From assembly GCA_947464365.1 (NCBI GenBank), contig CANHWS010000178.1, forward strand, positions 1 to 7,137: DNA of 7,137 bases, in the 5' to 3' direction. Below are positions 1-6,620 of the stretch, in pieces (position 1 is the stretch's first letter; each line of letters starts with the position of its first letter). The translations under genes were made by a program, and so were the position numbers. The DNA comes from Cytophagaceae bacterium. GTDB lineage: Bacteria; Bacteroidota; Bacteroidia; Cytophagales; Flexibacteraceae. The notes beneath the pieces were generated by a model that was not told the DNA's origin, searched no databases, and saw only the letters and a program-made list of their open reading frames with translations.

Positions 1-1076
1 ATACTTTTGTCGTAACCCTCGGCCATGCGCCAACGCATAACACGTGGCCCAATAAACTCAATTGCTTCATCAAGCAGGCGGCCAAAGACGTAGCGCTTCG
101 GCTCATTGTCAAATTCGATAGCGGCACCAGAGATTACGCCTTTAACGAATACTTCCAGAGCTATAGTTACGACCGCATCACCTGGCACCCCGTCCAATGG
201 CGTCAGAACCGCAACACCAGCCCTAAATGCGACACCCTAGACTTCCCCACCTTTCAGGCAGATAGCGTCTGGATAGGCACCCAGGTCCCGTTCAGCTATC
301 AAGACTACCTACTTTGGCAGTCCGAACAGATCAACAACCCCAATTGCTCCATGTCCGCCATCGGCAGAAGCCAAGGGGGAAACTACATCTTCCGCCTCAC
401 GATCACGGGGCATAAGAGCAAAGTACCAGAAAAAAATCGCTGGGGCCTTTACTTCGCCAGTCAACACCCTGGCGAACACAATGCCCATCGGCGGATGCAG
501 GGCATGGTCGATTTTCTATTCAGTGATAGCGGCCAGACCTTGCTCGATAATACCATCTGCCACTTTGTGTTCTACATGAGCCCCGATGCCCCCGCTAAAG
601 GTTGGTATCGCGTGGCGGCCGACGGCAAGGACATGAACCGCACGTACAGCGTCACTGGCCCCAACGCCAAAACCCAACCCCAAGAGGCATTTCAAGTCCA
701 GCGGGATCTGGAGCGCATCAGCCAAACACCAACAGGCCTCGATGCCGTTTGGTCCGTACATACTTGGCCCGGGCTCGTGGATATTGGCGTTCGTGGAATC
801 AACCAACGCGAAAGTGCCCAACTAGGCAGTTGGCAACGCCTGTCGGCATTCATCAAACGTTTTGATGGTGCCAAGCTCATCAAGCCAATTTACCTAGCCA
901 AGCCAGAGGCCATTGATGATGTCATGTGGGCCGGCGGACCTGCCAAACGACATGGCGCCAGTGCCTACCTCTGCGAAGGTGGCGGCAGCATCACGTCCGA
1001 ATACGACAACCGCCTTTCTGGTTGGATCATCATGAAGGCCCTAAACAGCTATTACAACAAACCCAAACAACCCTAA
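1..1076 (+). CDS. M14-family zinc carboxypeptidase, cytosolic carboxypeptidase (CCP)-like, 5' end cut off by the window
   Basis: The reading frame is open from base 3 to the TAA at 1074-1076, giving 357 visible residues; the true start lies upstream, and the ATG at 351 is internal. The first ~115 residues resemble the beta-sandwich domain found ahead of the catalytic domain in CCP-type M14 peptidases, for example the stretch GHAPTHNTWPNKLN. The catalytic domain carries the expected M14 residues: the zinc pair in HPGE (H155, E158; bases 465-476), the substrate-carboxylate-binding NR pair in DMNRTY (N212, R213), the third zinc ligand in SVHTW (H253; 759-761) and the catalytic glutamate in YLCEGG (E325; 975-977). 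The family removes C-terminal residues from peptides or protein tails; the substrate here cannot be told. The enzyme looks intact and catalytic. Because the N-terminus is missing, a signal peptide cannot be judged. It lies 176 bases before dnaK on the same strand, with no evident functional link. Confidence 0.88.
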   Translation, partial: TFVVTLGHAPTHNTWPNKLNCFIKQAAKDVALRLIVKFDSGTRDYAFNEYFQSYSYDRITWHPVQWRQNRNTSPKCDTLDFPTFQADSVWIGTQVPFSYQDYLLWQSEQINNPNCSMSAIGRSQGGNYIFRLTITGHKSKVPEKNRWGLYFASQHPGEHNAHRRMQGMVDFLFSDSGQTLLDNTICHFVFYMSPDAPAKGWYRVAADGKDMNRTYSVTGPNAKTQPQEAFQVQRDLERISQTPTGLDAVWSVHTWPGLVDIGVRGINQRESAQLGSWQRLSAFIKRFDGAKLIKPIYLAKPEAIDDVMWAGGPAKRHGASAYLCEGGGSITSEYDNRLSGWIIMKALNSYYNKPKQP

Positions 1077-1077
1077 C

Positions 1078-1127
1078 CTGACAGAATTGGGGCCTTATCC
1101 CCTCGCCTAGGCTGATAAATTTGTCAG
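1078..1127 (+). promoter_or_regulatory. Nested inverted repeats just after the carboxypeptidase stop
   Basis: The outer arms CTGACAGAATT (1078-1088) and AAATTTGTCAG (1117-1127) pair over 11 positions with one A-A mismatch and one G-U pair. Inside lies a small GGGG/CCCC hairpin (1089-1102) and the palindrome GCCTAGGC (1105-1112). The right arm is also half of a second near-palindrome, CTGATAAATTTGTCAG (1112-1127). The position right behind the stop suggests a transcript-end structure for the carboxypeptidase gene, but no T-run follows, so it is not a textbook intrinsic terminator. It could instead be an operator, since it overlaps a candidate promoter box. Confidence 0.4.
1116..1123 (+). promoter_or_regulatory. 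Candidate Bacteroidota -7 box (TAnnTTTG) for dnaK
   Basis: TAAATTTG fits the TAnnTTTG box of the primary sigma factor of Bacteroidota exactly. The partner -33 element is poor: the nearest TTG is at 1087-1089, 26 bases upstream, whereas about 17-23 is usual. If used, transcription would begin near 1130 and leave a leader of about 120 bases before the dnaK start. The box sits within the near-palindrome at 1112-1127. Confidence 0.35.
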
Positions 1128-1190
1128 AAACTTAGCCCAAAATCTGCCAAAAAGCGACAAGCCGTCAGGTATCGTGCCCCAGCTAGTGCT

Positions 1191-1213
1191 TGGCATAAGG
1201 CTTGCCTAATGCC
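1191..1213 (+). promoter_or_regulatory. 22-bp imperfect palindrome with a sigma-54-like -24/-12 match in the dnaK leader
   Basis: GGCATAAGGC (1192-1201) and GCCTAATGCC (1204-1213) are inverted repeats around TT, with one mismatched pair. The same bases read TGGCA (1191-1195) and TTGC (1202-1205), with exactly 10 bases between the GG and GC pairs, which is the spacing required by RpoN promoters. Transcription would then start near 1217, about 36 bases before the dnaK ATG. Either reading, operator or promoter, is possible, and chance cannot be excluded because the palindrome itself creates part of the match. Confidence 0.3.
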
Positions 1214-1252
1214 TGTGAGACCTGCTACGAATAGGCAGTCGTCCAAGATACT

Positions 1253-3154
1253 ATGGGAAAGATAATAGGAATAGACTTAGGCACCACCAATAGCTGTGTT
1301 GCCGTAATGGAAGGTAACGAGCCTGTCGTAATCCAGAATAGCGAAGGACGCCGGACCACCCCTTCGATCGTGGCGTTTTTGGACAATGGCAATGGCGAGC
1401 GCAAAGTCGGTGACTCTGCCAAACGCCAGGCCATAACCAACCCCACCAATACCATTTCGTCCGTAAAACGCTTTATGGGCAAAAAATACTCTGCCAGCAC
1501 CAAAGAGGCCGGACAGATGCCCTACAAAGTCGAGCAAGGCGCCAACGACACCCCACGTGTCCGGATTGGCGATCGCCTTTACACCCCACAAGAGCTTTCG
1601 GCCATGATCCTTCAGAAGATGAAGTCAACCGCCGAGGACTATTTGGGTACCACCGTCACCGAAGCTGTGATCACCGTACCAGCTTATTTTAACGATGCTG
1701 AGCGCCAAGCCACTAAAGAAGCTGGCCAGATCGCCGGCCTTGACGTTAAACGCATCATTAACGAGCCAACCGCAGCAGCCTTGGCCTATGGCCTCGACAA
1801 AAAAAATCAAGAAGCCAAAATCGCAGTCTTTGACCTTGGTGGTGGCACGTTCGATGTCAGCATCCTCGAGTTGGGTGATGGCGTTTTCGAAGTCAAAAGC
1901 ACAGATGGTGACACCCACCTAGGTGGTGACGACTTTGACCAAAAGATCATCGACTGGCTAGCCACTGAATTCCTGAGCGAAGAGCGTGTTGACCTCCGCA
2001 AAGACCCAATGGCACTTCAGCGCCTCAAAGAAGCTGCTGAAAAGGCCAAGATCGAGCTTTCAAGCTCATCAGAGACCGAGATCAACTTGCCATACATCAC
2101 CGTCATTGACTCAGCACCAAAGCACCTTGTTCGCAAGTTGTCACGTGCCAAGTTCGAGCAACTTTGTGATGACCTCATCCAACGTACGCTAGAGCCTTGC
2201 CGTCGTGCACTCAAGAACTCTGGTTTCACCACAGGCCAGATCGATGATGTTATCCTTGTTGGTGGCTCAACCCGTATCCCACGCATCCAGGATGAAGTTG
2301 AAAAATTCTTCAACCGTAAGCCAAACAAAGGCGTTAATCCGGACGAAGTAGTTGCCATCGGCGCTGCTATCCAAGGCGGTGTCCTAACAGGTGAGGTGAA
2401 AGATGTCCTCTTGCTGGACGTGACCCCACTATCCTTGGGTATCGAGACCATGGGTGGCGTTTTCACAACCCTGATCTCGAGCAACACTACCATCCCGAGC
2501 CGCAAGTCCGAGGTTTTCAGCACCGCGTCTGACAACCAACCATCAGTCGAAATCCACGTATTGCAAGGTGAGCGCCCAATGGCCAAAGACAACCGTACCA
2601 TCGGTCGTTTCCACCTGAGCGACATTCCGCCAGCACCACGCGGCGTACCACAAGTCGAAGTCACATTTGACATCGATGCCAACGGTATCCTCCACGTGTC
2701 AGCCAAGGACAAAGGCACCGGCAAAGAGCAAAAGATCCGGATCGAGGCCAGCTCTGGCTTATCTGATGCAGATATCGAGCGCATGCGTGCCGAGGCTAAG
2801 GCCAACGAAAACGAGGACAAACTCGAGAAGGAGCGTATTGAGAAAATCAATGCAGCCGACTCGATGATCTTCAGCACCGAAAAACAACTCTCCGAGTACG
2901 GCGACAAAATGAGCGACAGCACCAAAGCTGGCATTCAGACAGCCCTCGAGGATCTCAAGGCAGCGCATGCTAGCCAAGATGTCAGTGCTATCGACACAGC
3001 CCTAGCTGCGCTTAACACTGCATGGCAAGCCGCCAGTGGCGAGATGTACAATAACACCAGTGGTGACGGAAACGGAGCTCAACCAGGTGGTGCAGCCAAC
3101 AACACCGACGAAAATGGTGTCGAGGATGTCAACTACGAAGAGGTAAAAGGTTAA
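1253..3154 (+). CDS. dnaK: Molecular chaperone DnaK (Hsp70)
   Basis: This is the cytoplasmic ATP-driven chaperone that binds exposed hydrophobic segments of unfolded proteins with its partners DnaJ and GrpE, neither of which is in the window. The 633 residues are full length. All three Hsp70 signatures are present: IDLGTTNS (7-14), VFDLGGGTFDVSIL (192-205) and VILVGGSTRIPRIQ (333-346). Functional residues expected from E. coli DnaK are seen: K72 (equivalent to K70), E171 in NEPTAAALAYG and T199. The interdomain linker DVLLLDVTP is at 384-392, the beta substrate-binding domain at about 393-505, the helical lid at about 506-598, and a Gly/Asn-rich flexible tail ends in EEVKG. The start fits the invariant MGKIIGIDLG opening; no Shine-Dalgarno sequence precedes it, as is usual in Bacteroidota. 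A small CTGC/GCAG hairpin (1222-1238) lies 14 bases before the start. The gene appears monocistronic. Confidence 0.99.
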   Translation: MGKIIGIDLGTTNSCVAVMEGNEPVVIQNSEGRRTTPSIVAFLDNGNGERKVGDSAKRQAITNPTNTISSVKRFMGKKYSASTKEAGQMPYKVEQGANDTPRVRIGDRLYTPQELSAMILQKMKSTAEDYLGTTVTEAVITVPAYFNDAERQATKEAGQIAGLDVKRIINEPTAAALAYGLDKKNQEAKIAVFDLGGGTFDVSILELGDGVFEVKSTDGDTHLGGDDFDQKIIDWLATEFLSEERVDLRKDPMALQRLKEAAEKAKIELSSSSETEINLPYITVIDSAPKHLVRKLSRAKFEQLCDDLIQRTLEPCRRALKNSGFTTGQIDDVILVGGSTRIPRIQDEVEKFFNRKPNKGVNPDEVVAIGAAIQGGVLTGEVKDVLLLDVTPLSLGIETMGGVFTTLISSNTTIPSRKSEVFSTASDNQPSVEIHVLQGERPMAKDNRTIGRFHLSDIPPAPRGVPQVEVTFDIDANGILHVSAKDKGTGKEQKIRIEASSGLSDADIERMRAEAKANENEDKLEKERIEKINAADSMIFSTEKQLSEYGDKMSDSTKAGIQTALEDLKAAHASQDVSAIDTALAALNTAWQAASGEMYNNTSGDGNGAQPGGAANNTDENGVEDVNYEEVKG

Positions 3155-3186
3155 GCCCTAACTGGGACACTAGTTCTTATCATGAC

Positions 3187-3228
3187 AAAGCCCAACTATC
3201 TGGTTTAGATGGTTGGGCTTTTGTTTTG
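3187..3228 (+). terminator. Intrinsic terminator of dnaK
   Basis: A 15-bp stem (3187-3201 with 3207-3221, one G-U pair, core GCCCAAC/GTTGGGC) closes a five-base loop GGTTT and runs into TTTTGTTTTG. It lies 32 bases after the dnaK stop. In the opposite direction the stem is followed by GTCATGAT rather than a T-run, so it should act mainly on + strand transcripts although the converging transporter gene ends 83 bases to its right. Confidence 0.93.
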
Positions 3229-3310
3229 CAACCAGGTCTGATGCCTAAACGATCCGGCCATCGGCAATGCGCCTAAAAGGCACCACGGCTAAACAACCAC
3301 GAACATGGTA

Positions 3311-4612
3311 TTAAATAGTTGCTTGGTCCTCAGCCGATAACCTAAGCCGATAGCTAAACCAACCCGCCACTAGCAACGAAATGCCCGCAAAGCACAGTGC
3401 ATGGATGGGGCTACCGCCTAACAGATTATTATAGATAAAAGGGATCAACACCATGTTGCAAATCTGCGGGATGACAATAAACATATTGAATATCCCCATA
3501 TAAACACCCATTCTGCTAGCTGGCACACCACCAGACAAAATCACATACGGGGTGGACATAATAGATGCCCAAGCCACGCCAACCATTGCCATCCCGATCA
3601 TAAAATGGTATTGATGTGTAGATACCTCCATCGAGATAAACCCGAGACCACCCAATACCAAAGCTAAAGCATGGATATTCTTGGGCTGCATACGTGCAGA
3701 TAATGGCTGCAAAAACATTGAGAACACAAAACAGGCCACGTTAAAAATGGCCAAACCTAAGTTGCCCCATTTGACGCCATCAGCAAAACCAGGGTCAGAA
3801 GGCTCGGTGGCACCAAAACAACGCTCAGCAATCGCGATGGCCAAGTATTGCCACATCAGTGGTAGGCTAAACCAGGTAAAAAACTTGACCCACCAAAGCT
3901 GTTTCATCACTTTGGGCATTTCGCGCATAGCCGCAAAAATCTCTTTGAAGATAGAAATCCGTTCTGGCTTAGCCTCTGATGCAACAGGTGGATATTCCTT
4001 AGTCGTGAAGATCGTCACCCCAACCGAAAACAAGATCGAAACTGCCCCAATGATAAATGACCATTTGACAAAATCCGGAATCCTGTCAGACCCAGACATT
4101 GACTGAACCGAAAAGCCTAAGCCCACCAATATCAGCGGCATCAGGTTGGCTAAAGTTTGCCCCATCCCAACAAAAAAGCTCTGCAACGAAAATCCCGTCA
4201 CACGTTGCTCCTCAGGTAGATTGTCTGCAATCAGGGCCCGGAAAGGCTCCATCGTGATGTTAGCAGCACCATCTAGCAGCCAAAGCAATGCAGCCGCCAT
4301 CCATAAGGAGGACGAATAGGGCATCAAGACCAAGGCTATGCTTGTCAACACCGCCCCAATGGCAAAATAGGGCCTTCTCCTACCCCATTTAGGGTGCCAT
4401 GTATGATCGCTCATAGCACCAATGATAGGCTGGATGATCAAACCTGTGATTGGGCCTGCAAGCCAAAGCCATGGGATTGAGGCCTCGTCAGCACCTAGGT
4501 ACCTATAGATAGGGCTCATATTGGCTTGCTGCAGCCCAAAGGCATACTGGATACCGAGCAAACCAAAGCTCATGTTCCATATCTGCCAAAACTTAAGTCG
4601 GGGTCGCATCAT
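3311..4612 (-). CDS. SLC45/SUT-type major facilitator transporter, probable sucrose or alpha-glucoside:proton symporter
   Basis: The 433-residue protein is hydrophobic throughout, with about 12 predicted membrane segments and a charged central loop near 205-245, typical of the superfamily. Several segments match plant-type sucrose transporters and SLC45 proteins: AGPITGLIIQPIIGAMSD (52-69) followed by WGRRRP (76-81), the pattern N118...P123-x-RAL-x-AD (118-130), and GVYMGIFNMFIVIPQ near 369-383. By family knowledge such proteins import sucrose, maltose or related glucosides with protons across the inner membrane; the exact sugar is inferred from the neighbours. Its ATG overlaps the kinase stop as ATGA (4609-4612), so translation is probably coupled; a second ATG follows at once. 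It is the last gene of the operon, and no clear intrinsic terminator of its own is visible beyond the stop. Confidence 0.93.
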   Translation of the reverse strand: MMRPRLKFWQIWNMSFGLLGIQYAFGLQQANMSPIYRYLGADEASIPWLWLAGPITGLIIQPIIGAMSDHTWHPKWGRRRPYFAIGAVLTSIALVLMPYSSSLWMAAALLWLLDGAANITMEPFRALIADNLPEEQRVTGFSLQSFFVGMGQTLANLMPLILVGLGFSVQSMSGSDRIPDFVKWSFIIGAVSILFSVGVTIFTTKEYPPVASEAKPERISIFKEIFAAMREMPKVMKQLWWVKFFTWFSLPLMWQYLAIAIAERCFGATEPSDPGFADGVKWGNLGLAIFNVACFVFSMFLQPLSARMQPKNIHALALVLGGLGFISMEVSTHQYHFMIGMAMVGVAWASIMSTPYVILSGGVPASRMGVYMGIFNMFIVIPQICNMVLIPFIYNNLLGGSPIHALCFAGISLLVAGWFSYRLRLSAEDQATI

Positions 4613-5268
4613 CGTTGCACGAAGTTAACTTGGTAGTCAGTAGTAATCCTAAAATCAGCTTTTTGCCTACCCTCGCTGATAATCTTGTGTTCGATCTCCA
4701 GAACCTCCTCCACAAAGGCATCCATTTTGTCTCTGTTACGGGCTAGGCGCTGCGCATGGGTATCTTTATAGGTATGATCCAGAAACACCAACCGATCAAT
4801 CCCATCTAACATATAGACATAAGTTCCTTCCACGATCAGGACATCTACATCCTCAAGGTCAATAACCTCTCGCTCAAACCGATCCTTCGCATAGTCAGTC
4901 ACCGGGACAACTATGGCCGTATGCCCAGCCACAAACGCAAATAGATGCGCCTGCAACAATGCCAACCGAACCTCTGAAGGCCCAACCTGATCAATGTTCT
5001 GACGCCTAGCCAGATCATTTTGCTTAGGAGCCAACTTAAAGTAATTATCTATAGACAATACTGCGGACTTGATGCCAGCCTCCGCCAAAACATGTTTTAG
5101 CGCCTGAGCAGTAACTGACTTCCCACTACCAGACTCCCCTGCAACCCCGATCACAAGCTTAGGTTGCCCCCCATTTGATAATAAAGGATAAAACCCTATA
5201 ATTTCTGAAACTAAATTTTTCCCTAGCGTCAGAAATGCCGGTCTTAATTCAATCTTTTCGGTTGTCAT
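4609..5268 (-). CDS. P-loop kinase of the uridine kinase/phosphoribulokinase family, possible sugar kinase
   Basis: The 219-residue cytoplasmic protein has a Walker A loop GESGSGKS (44-51), the family's DNYFK motif (74-78, compare DxYYK in uridine kinases), VPVTDYAKDRFERE (121-134, at the place of the PVYDY substrate motif), a Walker B-like strand ending in the acidic VEGTYVY (146-152), and an Arg-rich lid RLARNRDK (164-171). Automatic annotation would call it uridine kinase. The family also contains glycerate kinases, phosphoribulokinases and FrcK-type proteins of fructose transport operons. Sitting between a GH100-like glycosidase and a SUT-like transporter, it more likely phosphorylates a sugar set free by the operon, such as fructose or glucose; that is inference. 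Its ATG lies within the 3' end of the glycosidase gene (20-base overlap), and no other ATG precedes the P-loop. Residues 1-37 form an N-terminal extension compared with E. coli Udk. Confidence 0.85.
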   Translation of the reverse strand: MTTEKIELRPAFLTLGKNLVSEIIGFYPLLSNGGQPKLVIGVAGESGSGKSVTAQALKHVLAEAGIKSAVLSIDNYFKLAPKQNDLARRQNIDQVGPSEVRLALLQAHLFAFVAGHTAIVVPVTDYAKDRFEREVIDLEDVDVLIVEGTYVYMLDGIDRLVFLDHTYKDTHAQRLARNRDKMDAFVEEVLEIEHKIISEGRQKADFRITTDYQVNFVQR

Positions 5269-6532
5269 GACAAAAAAATGAGGATAGATTTGGTGCGTCA
5301 GAATTTATGGATAAATCATAAGCTAAACCAGCCAAAATCGTCCCTGTTGCAGTATAGCCCAACGGAGATACGCCAGATGGTTGTTGCTGATCCGTAGTCC
5401 AATATTCATGGAATGAATAGGGTGGATCTTCAGCATTCAGAGCTTCAATGATCTGACCTTCGATTGTAGCTAAAAGGGCAGTAACGCCATTAGCAGCAAG
5501 CCCTAATGACAGCATCCCCATAAAAACAGGCCAACACCCGCCATTATGGAAATGGTGAGGCTGATTCTTGAACGCATGCGTATAATTGAGTCTCAGCAAT
5601 TGCCATTGCCAATCCGTAGGCATAATCACCGGGCTGAAAACTGGCAACAACCAATGGCCTTGTTCCTCTGCCATTGATAACAAAAATGCCACCAACTTAT
5701 CAGGGTCAGGATGTAACCCCAGCAGCAATGCCAACGCATTGCCTGCCATATCCCAACGTGTGTCATATCCCTGCGGACCAAAACAACACCAGAAGTAAGG
5801 CCCATCGGGCATTTGATCGTTGGCATCAGCATAAGCTGTGGGATGGATCGTAATAGACTCATCATCACCTCCAGGGTAAAAATTAGCCATTATGCTACGC
5901 CCTAAAGCCTCCGCTTGCTTCTGATAGCTCGCCGTGCCATAGACCTTGGCAGCTACCCGTAGTGCCCACAAGTACAAACAATTGTCATAAAGGGTATATC
6001 CCTGCACTACATATTCGTCTGCCCAATTGCCTCCTAGCGGAGTATAAAGCAACCCACGTTGGTTAAACTCCCAAGCCTTTAGCATCTCGATCGCTTTGGC
6101 GACAGGGGTTGCCAATTGCATTTTAATGTCCGGATCCTGAGCACCTAATATACAGGCACCAATGATCCACCAAGTTGTTGCATCTACCCGCCCAACCAAT
6201 GACCCATAACTTGGTTTATCATCCGGACCGATACCGATATTGGACGGAATCTGACCATTTGCCGCTTGCTGTGAGGCCAAGGCCAAAACAGAGGCACGAA
6301 ATGCATCATTTAGTTCAGTGCCAGATTTTGGAGCAAGTACAATAGCCAAACCCGCAATCATTGCATCGCGCGCCCAAATGCGTTTGTAGTTATCACGGTC
6401 TAGGCTAGAGGCCAACAATCCCTTAATGATTGGGGCTCCCCGCTCATTCGATTGTTGTGCTATACAACTATTGAGCACACGCCATGCCTCGGCCATGGCT
6501 TCGTCACTTTTGTCTGATTCTGGTCTAGACAT
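5249..6532 (-). CDS. GH100-like glycosidase (neutral/alkaline invertase-like, alpha6/alpha6 barrel)
   Basis: The 427-residue protein shows landmarks of GH100 neutral invertases in the right order: RIWARDAMIAGLA (51-63, compare VFxRDFVPSALA), GRVDATTWW (114-122, compare APVDSGxWW), HNGGCWP (329-335, compare HTGGSWP) and FHEYW (374-378, compare PEYYDG), followed by GYTATGTILAGL. By this alignment D117 is the general acid and E376 the second catalytic carboxylate. GH100 enzymes hydrolyse sucrose to glucose and fructose in the cytoplasm. There is no signal peptide, which fits intracellular cleavage after uptake by the neighbouring transporter. The block WADEYVVQGYTLYDN (170-184) is not typical of plant or cyanobacterial invertases, so related (alpha/alpha)6 enzymes often annotated as amylo-alpha-1,6-glucosidase remain an alternative. 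The ATG at 6532 is the first after an in-frame TAA at 6550-6548; no good Shine-Dalgarno sequence is seen. Confidence 0.82.
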   Translation of the reverse strand: MSRPESDKSDEAMAEAWRVLNSCIAQQSNERGAPIIKGLLASSLDRDNYKRIWARDAMIAGLAIVLAPKSGTELNDAFRASVLALASQQAANGQIPSNIGIGPDDKPSYGSLVGRVDATTWWIIGACILGAQDPDIKMQLATPVAKAIEMLKAWEFNQRGLLYTPLGGNWADEYVVQGYTLYDNCLYLWALRVAAKVYGTASYQKQAEALGRSIMANFYPGGDDESITIHPTAYADANDQMPDGPYFWCCFGPQGYDTRWDMAGNALALLLGLHPDPDKLVAFLLSMAEEQGHWLLPVFSPVIMPTDWQWQLLRLNYTHAFKNQPHHFHNGGCWPVFMGMLSLGLAANGVTALLATIEGQIIEALNAEDPPYSFHEYWTTDQQQPSGVSPLGYTATGTILAGLAYDLSINSDAPNLSSFFCHDNRKD

Positions 6533-6577
6533 AAATCCACTGATTGATTAGAAGAGAGAAGGAACAGAATGGTCATA

Positions 6578-6603
6578 GGCCAAGTCCACTCAAGAACTTG
6601 GCC
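6578..6603 (-). promoter_or_regulatory. Intergenic hairpin between the receptor and glycosidase genes
   Basis: GGCCAAGT (6578-6585) and ACTTGGCC (6596-6603) form a perfect 8-bp stem with a 10-base loop, 17 bases beyond the receptor stop. On the transcribed strand the stem is followed by TATGACCATT and then a pyrimidine-rich stretch (6567-6551), not a T-run. It may be a partial terminator or an mRNA-stabilising element that lets the receptor be made in larger amounts than the downstream enzymes; it could also be a protein-binding site. Confidence 0.45.
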
Positions 6604-6620
6604 CATCACCATACCAGATG

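Noticed and set aside
1077..1252. CIRCE (HrcA operator) or sigma-32 promoter before dnaK
   Set aside because: Neither the TTAGCACTC/GAGTGCTAA repeat nor a CTTGAA plus CCCCAT pair is present in the leader.
2017..2934. A 305-codon open frame on the strand opposite dnaK
   Set aside because: Long antisense frames opposite dnaK/Hsp70 are a known by-product of its codon use. This one has Ser/Arg-rich low-quality protein and overlaps a certain gene completely.
3269..3283. Small hairpin GCGCC/GGCAC with a five-base loop after the transporter stop
   Set aside because: The stem is only five pairs with one G-U and no T-run follows on the - strand, so it is too weak to call a terminator.
3681..4106. 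A 141-codon + strand frame within the transporter gene
   Set aside because: It lies wholly inside a well-supported membrane protein gene and its product has no recognisable features.
4609..5268. Naming the kinase udk
   Set aside because: The fold family fits, but the operon context points to a sugar and the substrate motif is only approximate, so the symbol would overstate the evidence.
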